Part shown: piece by piece, positions 42,835 through 50,907 of the stretch
Position numbering within the stretch: the stretch's first letter is position 1
Layout: every line of letters starts with the position of its first letter
NCBI GenBank assembly: GCA_017448965.1
Contig: JAFSKK010000063.1
Coordinates: forward strand, 62,001-126,000
DNA from: Bacteroidaceae bacterium
GTDB lineage: Bacteria > Bacteroidota > Bacteroidia > Bacteroidales > Bacteroidaceae
DNA length: 64,000 nucleotides
Direction of reading: 5' to 3'
Translations under genes and position numbers: made by a program
Notes under the pieces: model-generated
Seen by the model: the letters and a program-made list of their open reading frames with translations, nothing else
The model's database searches: none
Told to the model about the DNA's origin: nothing

Positions 42835-45800
42835 TTATTTGACGATGTATTTCTTTCCATGATGAATGTAGATGCCTTTCGATGTTGGCTTCGAGATGTG
42901 GCGACCTTGCAGGTCATAGTAATTATCGTTCGTCCTTGCTGGATTCTCCATTTCTACACCCACAATGCTAGTGGCTTCATCTTCCATGATGTAGGAACGT
43001 GTATTTGCACCTGCCGATGTTGGAACTGCCAACCACGCCTTGTGCCCTGCAATGCTGAATGCACCACCATTGGCTGCACCCCAATACCAGCCGAACACGT
43101 TGCTTTGTGCTGAGCCAGAAGGACCGTATGAAAGTTTGTAGAACCAGCTGTTGCCGCCATCTGAAGTGGTTGTCGTTGCCTCGTCGCTGCCTTTCAACCA
43201 GTTGGTGTTACCGTATGTGGCATCGTTATCTGTCGGTTTCAGTGTATAGGAAGATGTTTCCTTTTTCTTGCTGGTCAGCATCACCGCCACACCTTTCGGA
43301 ATGACATTGTTGCTTTTTCCGCCTTCAGCAATGACTTTGTAGGTCAGTTTTTCGTTGTTTACGCCTGTCACCACGCTGGCCGTCAAACCAGATGGCAGGG
43401 TGTAAGCTGATTGGGAATCGTAGAATGTGGCGTACTTGGCTATTTCAAGAGTCTTATCTTCGGCCTTAGGCTCCATAACGGTAATCTTTTGAGTACGAAC
43501 AAACTTGTTGTCTTCGGTTTCCACTTCGAGACGGACTGTTGTCGTTCCCACAGCCTTTGCTGTCAAAACACCACGTTGGGAAATTGTTGCAATGTCTTCA
43601 TCGTCAACGCTCCATGTCATGGATGTGTATTTCCCGTTAGATGGAGTTAAATGTGCTTGGAACACATACTTCTCATTGATGAAGTACGAAGAAGTATTAT
43701 CAGTTTCTAATATAACCTCTTCAAGTGGTGGGATAATATTGCCTTCCATGATTTTAACAGGTGAAAGTCTTTTTGTATTGGTTCCGTCACCAATAGGTGC
43801 CAACCCCCATCCCCATAAAGAGCCGTCCTTCTTTAGGGCGTAGATTTGTGAACCAGACATCCAAAATTGAGTAATGTCTTCCATTATTTCAACCATTGAT
43901 GTACTTAACTCAGTCGTACCATTTCCTAATTGCCCATAATCGTTATCACCCATTCCCCATAATGTGCCATCTTTCTTCAATGCAAAACAATTACTGGTAC
44001 TCGCATGTGCAGAAACTACATCATCAAGGATTTTCTTCGGTGTATGCCATTCTCTATCAGAATTAGGGAATCCTGATATGTTAAAAACCAATCCCCATCT
44101 CCATAAACTACCATCTTCTTGTATTACGATGTTTTGCCATGAGTTTGCTTCTATATATTTAGCGTCAGATAATATTTTAACAGGAGAACTTCTGTTTGTA
44201 GTTGTTCCATCTCCAATTTCCCCATGTGTGTTCTGCCCAAAGCTCCATACTGTTCCATCTTGTTTTAGAACAAGAACATGATCTGCATATTGGGAAGAAA
44301 TTGCAGCCACGTCTGTCATTTTCTTTAATGGCGTTTTTTGAGTGGAACTGGTTCCTATGTAAGTACTTCCTCCCCATACCCATACACTGCCATCATTCTT
44401 CAGCGCAACGGTATGCCTTGTGCCCAACGAAACCTCCTTCACATCTTCAAGAACTTTTACAGGAGATAGTTGACCAGCGGTTGCCGTCGTGCCATTTCCA
44501 ATTTGACCACAAGCATTTCTTCCCCATAGCCAAAGTGAATTGTCGTTTTTGATAGCTCCCATGTGCCAGCTTCCATGACAAATGTTCTTGACATCTTTCA
44601 AAATTTCGACAGGTGTTTTACGTGAGATTTTTGTTCCATCACCTAATATACAAATGGATTTGTACAAATCACTTTCATTTTCATAATGGTTAAAATTTCC
44701 TCCCCATCCCATTAGTACTCCGTCGGATTTCAATATATAGTTATTGGGATAATTACGATCGTAATCATCTATATCGTCATATAGAATAAATGGGGTATTT
44801 GTATCAGAATAATTAGGACTTGGGTAATTGTAAGATGAAGTAGATCCCCATGCATAAAGGGTGTTGTCTGATTTTAAGATTCTGTTACTGCCTACTTTTA
44901 TTATATTATTCTCCGATGATGATGTTACGAATTGGATTTCAAAAGGAAGATTCGACTCCCCATTAGAACCTGTTATACTATTCAATGGTATAGTCATTCG
45001 ATAGGTACCATCATCAAGATATTCTTTGGATACGAAATACAGTGTATTCCCAGAAATAATCCGTTCTCCAACCACTTCTTCGGATCCTTTTCTCATCAGT
45101 TTAATATCTGCAAAATTGTCTCCTTGCTTTATTTCCGTATTGAATGTCACCGAAGGTGTCGTATTCCGGCCTAAATCCGTAGCACCATTCTCGGGGTTTG
45201 TACCGACAACCTTTAGTGATGTCACTTCGTAGTTTGCAGTAAGGACATTGCTTGTCTTGTAGTCGTCATGGTATGCAATGGCTTTCAATACTTGTTTCCG
45301 ATCAATCGCAATGGGGGCTATATACCGTGTGCTGTTTTGATTAGGTGTGCTGCCATCGAGTGTATAATGAATGGCGGCATTTTTGTTGCTTGCGGTCAGA
45401 GTTACGGTCGCACCCTTTTCCAATAGTCCGCCTGATGGATTCGCTGATAAAGTTAGTGTCGGTTTCTCTACTGTTACATTACAGAAGTCTGAGTAACCGT
45501 ATCCGTCAATCTCAGCCGTTATACGTACCGTTCCTACCTTTTTCCCTGTTACTGAACCTGAAGATGTAACAGTGGCTATACTTGCATCACTAGAAATCCA
45601 TGTTAAGGAATAATCCGCTCCAGACGGATAAACTGTCGGTGTTATCGTTTTTGATTCTCCCACGATTAATGATAGACTGTTTGGTAGTGAAATGCCTGTT
45701 GGAGTAGCCTCCTTCACTGTTACCTTGCAGTATGGAGCATTCGCTGCATTTGAAATCTTTGAGTACACATTGATGTATGCCGTTCCTGGCTTTAGTGCTG

Positions 45801-46308
45801 TGACCGTTCCATCTTTGGACACAGAAACGCAAGTGCTTGAGCAACTGAAATATGCTTGAGCATTAGATGTGTAGTTGTTGGAATATCTGTGGCTGTAACT
45901 AACATGTCTCGTTTCTCCTACTATCATTTCCATGTTTGTCGGAGAAATCGACACGGGGTTTTCGGTACAGGTAAAATACCATGTTCTTGAACCTCTCTCT
46001 TGTTTTCCGCCATAATAAAGCGTATATCGCCAACTACATGTTACACTTGCTGTGCCAGACCAGTATTGTGTGGCTGTAACCGTTCTGTATAATCCTGACC
46101 CTGTTAAACTGATATATCCACCACTTGACGACCATGAAACATCCGTGATGGATCCCAGCGTGGAAGAAGTTGCATCACAGGTGTACGTCTCCCCCACCCA
46201 TAATGATTTGGTCACTTGGGCATTTGCATTTAATGCCAATAGTAAAGAGATGACACAGGCACAAAATCTACGAAGTGCCTCATTTTTGAAATGTTTTGTT
46301 TTTCTCAT
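42835..46308 (-). CDS. Large secreted protein with Ig-like, RCC1 and sorting-tail domains
   Basis: 1157 residues. Signal peptide 1-31; Ig-like/Big2 modules about 32-285 (SLSLIVGESKTITPTVYP, VSWSSSG); a chitobiase-C-like module about 285-362 (IHYTLDGSTPNQNSTRY); a Big_5-like module about 365-465. At about 475-865 there are seven RCC1-type propeller repeats (WLWGRNACGQIGNGT, WSFGQNTHGEIGDGT, WGMGDNDYGQLGNGT). Another Big2 module covers about 870-945, and the protein ends with the type IX-like tail (YYDLQGRHISKPTSKGIYI). RCC1 repeats are more common in eukaryotes. It is likely surface-anchored, and binding partners are unknown. Confidence 0.85.
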   Translation of the reverse strand: MRKTKHFKNEALRRFCACVISLLLALNANAQVTKSLWVGETYTCDATSSTLGSITDVSWSSSGGYISLTGSGLYRTVTATQYWSGTASVTCSWRYTLYYGGKQERGSRTWYFTCTENPVSISPTNMEMIVGETRHVSYSHRYSNNYTSNAQAYFSCSSTCVSVSKDGTVTALKPGTAYINVYSKISNAANAPYCKVTVKEATPTGISLPNSLSLIVGESKTITPTVYPSGADYSLTWISSDASIATVTSSGSVTGKKVGTVRITAEIDGYGYSDFCNVTVEKPTLTLSANPSGGLLEKGATVTLTASNKNAAIHYTLDGSTPNQNSTRYIAPIAIDRKQVLKAIAYHDDYKTSNVLTANYEVTSLKVVGTNPENGATDLGRNTTPSVTFNTEIKQGDNFADIKLMRKGSEEVVGERIISGNTLYFVSKEYLDDGTYRMTIPLNSITGSNGESNLPFEIQFVTSSSENNIIKVGSNRILKSDNTLYAWGSTSSYNYPSPNYSDTNTPFILYDDIDDYDRNYPNNYILKSDGVLMGWGGNFNHYENESDLYKSICILGDGTKISRKTPVEILKDVKNICHGSWHMGAIKNDNSLWLWGRNACGQIGNGTTATAGQLSPVKVLEDVKEVSLGTRHTVALKNDGSVWVWGGSTYIGTSSTQKTPLKKMTDVAAISSQYADHVLVLKQDGTVWSFGQNTHGEIGDGTTTNRSSPVKILSDAKYIEANSWQNIVIQEDGSLWRWGLVFNISGFPNSDREWHTPKKILDDVVSAHASTSNCFALKKDGTLWGMGDNDYGQLGNGTTELSTSMVEIMEDITQFWMSGSQIYALKKDGSLWGWGLAPIGDGTNTKRLSPVKIMEGNIIPPLEEVILETDNTSSYFINEKYVFQAHLTPSNGKYTSMTWSVDDEDIATISQRGVLTAKAVGTTTVRLEVETEDNKFVRTQKITVMEPKAEDKTLEIAKYATFYDSQSAYTLPSGLTASVVTGVNNEKLTYKVIAEGGKSNNVIPKGVAVMLTSKKKETSSYTLKPTDNDATYGNTNWLKGSDEATTTTSDGGNSWFYKLSYGPSGSAQSNVFGWYWGAANGGAFSIAGHKAWLAVPTSAGANTRSYIMEDEATSIVGVEMENPARTNDNYYDLQGRHISKPTSKGIYIHHGKKYIVK

Positions 46309-46575
46309 GTTTTTAATAGCTCAATTTTATAGTTAATACTAAAGTTGTTTCACCTCGTTGGGAACGCTGCACTAACCTTTGAGCAAAAGAAAAGCGCAGG
46401 CTTCGCCATACGCTACTCAGGTTCAGGACAACCTACAGGATACTATGGAGAGCCTACGCTTTAATCGTAAGCCTCATTGAATCCTGTTATTGCTCTTTCA
46501 CGTTCCGAGGTCCTGATTCGAGTAGCGAATTGAGCAAATAAAATGTCATGTTCCGAAGAACACGGTTGCAAAGTA
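46309..46575 (-). ncRNA. Candidate structured leader RNA or small RNA
   Basis: A sequence resembling a -7 box (TTACTTTG on the minus strand, 46569-46576) would start a transcript running about 260 nt to the large secreted-protein gene. It can fold into a C(UUCG)G-capped hairpin (46549-46562) and a rod of four stacked helices (46411-46418/46520-46527, 46423-46429/46510-46516, 46435-46441/46481-46487, 46452-46458/46466-46472). A 6-bp GGAACG/CGTTCC pairing could form a pseudoknot or an alternative fold. No known family was recognised with certainty. Confidence 0.45.
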
Positions 46576-46656
46576 AATAAATAATCAGGAAACCGCCAAA
46601 CTTTTCCCATCTTTTTTTATTCGGAGAAGAAAGGATGTCTTTTCTACACTTTCCGT

Positions 46657-46748
46657 ATGGGCACTTCCACTGCTTCAAGTGACTCTCTTCCACTGAGTCT
46701 AATGACTCTCTTCCACTGCCTCGAATGACTCTGTTCCACTGCCTCTTT
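46657..46748. repeat. Four 23-bp tandem repeats
   Basis: Units beginning at 46657, 46680, 46703 and 46726 share TTCCACTG at the same place (TGACTCTCTTCCACTG in the middle copies). They lie 70-160 bp upstream of the promoter of the next gene. The period of 23 bp is about two turns of DNA. Confidence 0.75.
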
Positions 46749-46819
46749 CGAAAGTGTGGAAGAGAGGGCTTGAAAGGAGGCTCAAAGAGGGCTGTTGCAC
46801 ATAAAAAACAGGAAGAGTC

Positions 46820-46850
46820 TTGACTATGTAGAAGATTTGTCGTAACTTTG
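46820..46850 (+). promoter_or_regulatory. Promoter of the 417-residue gene
   Basis: TTG (46820-46822), 20-bp spacer, TAACTTTG (46843-46850); the ATG is 20 bp further on. Confidence 0.7.
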
Positions 46851-46869
46851 TGGCACAAAATCAAAAAAC

Positions 46870-48123
46870 ATGAATCAGGATAGGACTTACTCCAATAAGG
46901 CGCGAGAGTTGCTGGAGGATGCTCGCCAGATTGATTGGACAGCATGGGAGAACGATTCGGAAGGGCTGGCACGGGATGTGTCCGCTGTCATGTTGTTCAT
47001 TTCCCATCTTTCGCGGTTGGATGCCCAATTGCTCAACCTGTACCGTTTGAAAAAGGAAATGCAAGAGATGAGTTTTGAAGACTATGTGATGGACAAGCAG
47101 ATTGTGGATTGTCTGAAAATGATGCGGCGCAGATGGGGAAAGATTCAAAACATCATATTAACTTACACCAATCGCCAGTCCGATGACATCACGCAGGATG
47201 ATGAATTCACGTTGGGAGAAGAACTCGATCCGTGTGGTTATGATCATCTCGTTAAGAGTGCCAATAAATCCCTGCAAAACTTCTGCAAGGAAAGGCTCCA
47301 CACCTTCATAGCACTGGAACCGCTCTTGCGGCATTACCGGGCAATTGCTATGGATTCCATGATTCGTATGGTGGAGGAAGGTAGGGAATTTGCCTCGCTA
47401 TGTAAAAAGCAATACGAGGAATGGTTGCGACAAAACCGCCCTTCCATCGAGCGGAGGCTTAAGAATGGCCTCTACAAGAGCAGTCTTTATGGGAAAACCA
47501 TCATACCGCTGCAGTCTACACCTCCTGGTCGCGAGCATTGGGGTGAGGCATTAGGGCTGAAGATGCAGCAGATTAGGGAAGACTCCATATATAGCTTTAT
47601 TGATGATGACGCATTTCATGAAGTGGGTCGCCCCATCAAATTGACAAGCAGGCTGCTCATTACGGCTCTGAACAGCATCAAGCGGTGCTCGCCCTCCAAC
47701 GCGGAAGAAAATGTCTCATACGAAAAACAGATGAAGGTGTTCTATGGTCATATTGCTGAAATTAACATTCTGAAGGAGAAAATAGCCTTTTCGACCTCAT
47801 CAATCAGTGAAAATATCGGCTATCCGATGAATACAGAAGAAAACGACGAGCAGTCCGTCTATCCTGCCATGACATTATTGGAGCGATTGGTGAGAGTCGC
47901 CATTAAAGAGAAAAAAAGACCCAAATACATCCTCATGCCTGTGAGAGCGGCGAGGGAAGCCGGTGTGCCTATCCCCATCAACGACGTGAAGGGCATGAAC
48001 AAGCATTTTGGCACAGAACTGACAAGGCAGAACTGGAGCCAATGGGTGAACGGCACTGCACAATCCAGTTATGACCCCAAGGAAATGGACCCCATGATAT
48101 CCCAATTTAAGAAACTTGTTTAG
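46870..48123 (+). CDS. Protein of unknown function, mostly helical
   Basis: A 417-residue cytosolic protein with no signal peptide or membrane segment. It is rich in charged helices (VSAVMLFISHLSRLDAQLLNL, FEDYVMDKQIVDCLKMM) and ends with a small domain containing VPIPINDVKGMNKHFGTEL and WSQWVNG. I do not recognise a family with confidence; it may match one of the Bacteroidota-only DUFs. It has its own promoter with tandem repeats upstream and a terminator downstream. The neighbouring DUF5675-like and HU-like genes suggest a small accessory island. Confidence 0.8.
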   Translation: MNQDRTYSNKARELLEDARQIDWTAWENDSEGLARDVSAVMLFISHLSRLDAQLLNLYRLKKEMQEMSFEDYVMDKQIVDCLKMMRRRWGKIQNIILTYTNRQSDDITQDDEFTLGEELDPCGYDHLVKSANKSLQNFCKERLHTFIALEPLLRHYRAIAMDSMIRMVEEGREFASLCKKQYEEWLRQNRPSIERRLKNGLYKSSLYGKTIIPLQSTPPGREHWGEALGLKMQQIREDSIYSFIDDDAFHEVGRPIKLTSRLLITALNSIKRCSPSNAEENVSYEKQMKVFYGHIAEINILKEKIAFSTSSISENIGYPMNTEENDEQSVYPAMTLLERLVRVAIKEKKRPKYILMPVRAAREAGVPIPINDVKGMNKHFGTELTRQNWSQWVNGTAQSSYDPKEMDPMISQFKKLV

Positions 48124-48157
48124 TCCCCCTTTTGGCAGAGAAGAGATGAGATTTCGC

Positions 48158-48228
48158 TTGACAGCGGCTTGACAGCCCGTGACCAATCTTGACATTTCGT
48201 GACACCGCTATACATTTGATGACCCCTG
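48158..48228. repeat. Seven 10-bp-phased TGAC units
   Basis: Units starting at 48158, 48169, 48179, 48189, 48199, 48209 and 48219 carry TGAC (one has TACA) at positions 2-5, mostly as TTGACA or GTGACA. The exact 10-bp step puts all units on one DNA face. The array runs from the stop of the 417-residue gene into the terminator. Confidence 0.7.
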
Positions 48229-48253
48229 CAACAATATGCTTGCAGGGGATTTT
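48223..48253 (+). terminator. Intrinsic terminator
   Basis: CCCCTGCAA (48223-48231) and TTGCAGGGG (48240-48248) with an 8-base loop, then ATTTTT. The right arm supplies the TTG of the next gene's promoter. Confidence 0.8.
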
Positions 48254-48270
48254 TAATGTCCATAACTTTG
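48240..48270 (+). promoter_or_regulatory. Promoter of the DUF5675-like/HU pair
   Basis: TTG (48240-48242), 20-bp spacer, TAACTTTG (48263-48270), leaving a leader of about 97 nt before the ATG at 48373. Confidence 0.65.
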
Positions 48271-48372
48271 CATCGTCAAACAAAGGAACGGCGGATGCAA
48301 ACCTCATTTTGATGATGCCGAACTGCGAAAGAACATCAACATGAATAACAATTCTAAAAACCAAGCAAAGTT

Positions 48373-48873
48373 ATGATGAGATTATTATTAACAAGGTATT
48401 ATGGTGACAAAACAGTCACAAAGAGCATCCTGAATGTATGGGTGAATGGTAAACACGTGATGGAGTGTGAAGCCAGAGAATTGGCTTACAGACACTACAC
48501 GGAAAAGTTTCCAGGCAGTACACTCTTCTGCATCCCCTGCGGAGTCTTCAAGATGAGGGGGCGTAGCACAAAGTATGGCCCTATGACCCTGCGCACACAA
48601 CACATGCCAGTCCACAGCGACGTGGCAATAGGATGGGAAATGCCGAACGACCCCGGGAAAAATGTCATTGTCGTTGGAAGAAGTGACGGCAACCCAGACC
48701 CGATGATGCGTGGACTCGTGGCAAGCCGTGAGACATTCGATCAGCTGACCCATTATGTCTATCAGACTTTTGGAATAAATGTAACCCTCACCGTGACAGA
48801 TGAGGGTGTGCTGACCGAAGACGAATACTGGCTGCAAATGGCAGAAAACAAAGAGATTTCCATGGAAAAATAA
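48373..48873 (+). CDS. Small protein, perhaps DUF5675-like
   Basis: A 166-residue protein (ATG 48373 or 48376) with a beta-rich body. The pattern CIPCGVFKM...YGPMTLRTQHMPVHSDVAIGWEMPN followed by NVIVVGRS recalls the DUF5675 fold, in which a small active-site loop precedes a conserved G-x-S. The match is weak. It precedes an HU-like gene by 49 bp and shares its promoter, as is common for phage-like or accessory HU cassettes in this group. Confidence 0.55.
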   Translation: MMRLLLTRYYGDKTVTKSILNVWVNGKHVMECEARELAYRHYTEKFPGSTLFCIPCGVFKMRGRSTKYGPMTLRTQHMPVHSDVAIGWEMPNDPGKNVIVVGRSDGNPDPMMRGLVASRETFDQLTHYVYQTFGINVTLTVTDEGVLTEDEYWLQMAENKEISMEK

Positions 48874-48922
48874 GTGATCATTAATCCAATTGTTTTATTA
48901 AAAAAGAAAGGAGAACCAAATC

Positions 48923-49351
48923 ATGGGACTTACTTATCGTAAAGCCAAGACAAAGCTCACCTATCGCGAGGGAAAGCCCGAAGTGTACAAGATGCGCCAG
49001 CTCACATTCCCTCCACTGACTTACAAGCAGTTGCTTGCAGAGGTGGTGGTGGCAGGTGTGAACGCCAGCCAGACAGCCGCTGTGGTGGAAGCCGTGGTGA
49101 ACCGTATGGCATTCGTGCTCAGCCTTGGCCACGCCGTACAGTTCGGCTCGTTCGGAACGTTCAAGCCAACTTTCAACTCGAAGGTGGCACACACGCTGGA
49201 TGAGACCACACTGGACACTGTGAAGGTGAAGAAGATCCAGTTCTATCCCGGTGCTGCATTTCGTGAAATGCTGAGCAACCTCGACCTCTTTGAGGACAAG
49301 TCGGTTTCCGAAAAAGATCCAGAGGGAGAGGACGATGAAGATGGTGATTAA
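48923..49351 (+). CDS. HU-family DNA-binding protein with acidic tail
   Basis: The 142-residue HU-related protein has FPPLTYKQLLAEVVVAGVNASQ, NRMAFVLSLGHAVQFGSFGTFKPTF and a final stretch of D/E residues (PEGEDDEDGD). A clear ribosome site (AAAGGAG, 48907-48913) lies 9 bases before the start. It probably bends or coats DNA. A second, longer HU-like gene lies at 28467. Confidence 0.82.
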   Translation: MGLTYRKAKTKLTYREGKPEVYKMRQLTFPPLTYKQLLAEVVVAGVNASQTAAVVEAVVNRMAFVLSLGHAVQFGSFGTFKPTFNSKVAHTLDETTLDTVKVKKIQFYPGAAFREMLSNLDLFEDKSVSEKDPEGEDDEDGD

Positions 49352-49410
49352 CATCTCGTCAGCCACACAGATGGCAGAGTCGTTTGAAAAGGTCTAACGT
49401 TATGTAAGAA

Positions 49411-49450
49411 AGATGCCCTGCAAGGTTTTTGTTCCTTGCAGGGCATCTTT
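49411..49450. terminator. Bidirectional terminator
   Basis: Arms AAGATGCCCTGCAAGG (49411-49426) and CCTTGCAGGGCATCTT (49435-49450), 16 bp perfect with an 8-base T-rich loop, lie between the convergent HU-like gene and lpxH-like gene. Confidence 0.85.
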
Positions 49451-49457
49451 GTATGGT

Positions 49458-50321
49458 TTACAACTCCGTTTCTCCTTCGATAAAGTTGTCCATGAAGAAG
49501 TGCTCGCCATCCCAGACGGCGTATGTGAAGAGGGTGATCCATTCGCCGAGGATGAGGAGGCGGGCCTCGCGGGAGAGCATGAGGTCAAGCTCGATGTGGC
49601 GATGTCCGAAGATGAAGTAGTTCACCTCGGGGTGGCTTTTGAGGTAGTCTTTGGCAAAGAGGACGAGTCCTTCCTTGTCTTCGCCTTTGTAGGGTTCCTC
49701 ACCATTGTCAGGCGCACTTTCATAGCCCACCAGTTTCGTGTCATTCTTGAAACCGTCTGGGGTCATGACACGTCCTTCCTCATCGGGCACTAAGGCTCGA
49801 TTCGGGCGCTTCATGCGTGAATGTTTTGCCCAGTTGAGGCCGAAGTTCATGAACCAGTAGGGATGAATCCAGCGAGCCATCTTCTGCAAGGTCTTGTTGC
49901 GGAAACACCAGAACATGAAACGTGTCTGCCAGCCTCTGTCGTCAATGCCGATGCCGTCGCCATGAGCAAGGTAGAAGACCTTACCCCGGATTTCCAGTGT
50001 GGAGGGTTGGCGATGCAGAATGACGCCGCACTCTTTCTCCAGATAATCCAGCACCCACATGTCGTGGTTGCCCGTGAAGTAGTGCACTTCCACACCCATG
50101 TCGGTGAGTTCGCTAACCTTTCCCAAGAAACGGGTGTAGCCTCTTGGCACCACTTCCTTGTATTCAAACCAGAAGTCGAACATGTCGCCCAACATATAGA
50201 CGGCCTCTGCCTTGTCCTTGATTTTGTCGAGGAAGTTGACGAGGCGACGTTCCTGCGTGCGTCGGTGCTCGATGGCACGGCTGCCCAGATGTGCGTCACT
50301 GATAAAGTAGATATTCTTCAT
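49458..50321 (-). CDS. lpxH: UDP-2,3-diacylglucosamine diphosphatase, LpxH-type
   Basis: A 287-residue calcineurin-type phosphoesterase: FISDAHLG (6-13), YMLGDMFDFWFEYKE, YFTGNHDMWVLDY, LAHGDGIG and IFGHRHIELD. The order and the DFWFE part match LpxH, which cleaves UDP-2,3-diacyl-GlcN to lipid X in lipid A synthesis. It is somewhat longer than the E. coli enzyme, with an added loop near residue 190-220. It is the last gene of the minus-strand operon that starts at 53460. Confidence 0.88.
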   Translation of the reverse strand: MKNIYFISDAHLGSRAIEHRRTQERRLVNFLDKIKDKAEAVYMLGDMFDFWFEYKEVVPRGYTRFLGKVSELTDMGVEVHYFTGNHDMWVLDYLEKECGVILHRQPSTLEIRGKVFYLAHGDGIGIDDRGWQTRFMFWCFRNKTLQKMARWIHPYWFMNFGLNWAKHSRMKRPNRALVPDEEGRVMTPDGFKNDTKLVGYESAPDNGEEPYKGEDKEGLVLFAKDYLKSHPEVNYFIFGHRHIELDLMLSREARLLILGEWITLFTYAVWDGEHFFMDNFIEGETEL

Positions 50322-50335
50322 ATTAGGCAGTTTTT

Positions 50336-50475
50336 AGAAGTTAAAGGAGTTAGAGAAGTTAAAGGAGTTAAAGACGATACTTGTCAACAGCATGTCAATT
50401 GTTCTACATCAGCATAACATTTGTCTTTAACTTCTAAACGAAGCGATAACTTCTATAACTTCTTTAACTCCTTTT
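50336..50475. repeat. Family A repeat, copy 3
   Basis: GAAGTTAAAGGAGTTA-type arms in inverted orientation with a different, less conserved core than copies 1 and 2. One end touches the stop codon of the SufT-like gene (50476-50478). Confidence 0.78.
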
Positions 50476-50868
50476 TTACATAAATCCTAAGTCAAGTTTG
50501 GCTTCTTCACTCATCATGTCCTTGTTCCATTCAGGTTCGAAGACCACATTCACGTTCACCGTCTTGACGGCAGGGATGCCTTCCAGTTTCTGCTGAATGT
50601 CTTCGAGAATGAAGTCGGCAGCAGGGCAGTTGGGGGCAGTGAAGGTCATGTCGATGTCAAGGTCGAAGACCTCGGAGCCCCCCTCGTTCCCCCCAAGGGG
50701 GGATGAGTTGCCGTCCGGATGGGGCTCCTCCCCCAAGGGGGTGGTTGGGTGGGGGCTCACGTCAATCTTGTATATCATGCCGAGGTCCCACACGTTGACG
50801 GGAATCTCGGGGTCGAACACCGTCTTGAGGTATTCGACGGTCTTTTCTTCTACTTCGTATTTCGTCAT
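50476..50868 (-). CDS. SufT/MIP18-like Fe-S assembly factor with repeat-derived insert
   Basis: A 130-residue DUF59 protein: VFDPEIPVNVWDLGMIYKIDV then DIDMTFTAPNCPAADF (conserved cysteine 81) and VNVVFEPEW. Such proteins help place iron-sulfur clusters. Residues 38-65 (PHPTTPLGEEP, DGNSSPLGGNEGG) are absent from usual relatives and are encoded by a family C element in the loop between two strands. The start is at 50868. Confidence 0.85.
   Translation of the reverse strand: MTKYEVEEKTVEYLKTVFDPEIPVNVWDLGMIYKIDVSPHPTTPLGEEPHPDGNSSPLGGNEGGSEVFDLDIDMTFTAPNCPAADFILEDIQQKLEGIPAVKTVNVNVVFEPEWNKDMMSEEAKLDLGFM
50674..50757 (-). repeat. Family C element in frame inside the SufT-like gene
   Basis: An 84-bp element with outer arms AGCCCCCACCC and GAGGGGGGCTCC and inner palindromes CCCCCTTGGGGG and CCCCCCTTGGGGGG. 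84 is a multiple of three, so the frame is intact. Confidence 0.85.
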
Positions 50869-50877
50869 CTTTCTCAA

Positions 50878-50905
50878 AACTCTAAACTTTAACCTTTAAA
50901 CTTTA
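50878..50905. repeat. AAACTCTAAACTTTAACCT-type spacer
   Basis: The 39-bp gap between the SufT-like gene and radC is made of CTCTAAACTTTAAC units, the same type as the spacer at 13962. Confidence 0.5.
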
Positions 50906-50907
50906 CA

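Noticed and set aside
46381-46560. Plus-strand reading of the structured RNA
   Set aside because: One helix has a C-A mismatch on the plus strand but a G-U pair on the minus strand, and the plus strand lacks a proper -7 box.
46870-49351. A prophage or integrative element covering the HU-like module
   Set aside because: No integrase, terminase, capsid, relaxase or flanking direct repeats; the nearby tRNA-Leu is intact and has no visible duplicate of its 3' end.
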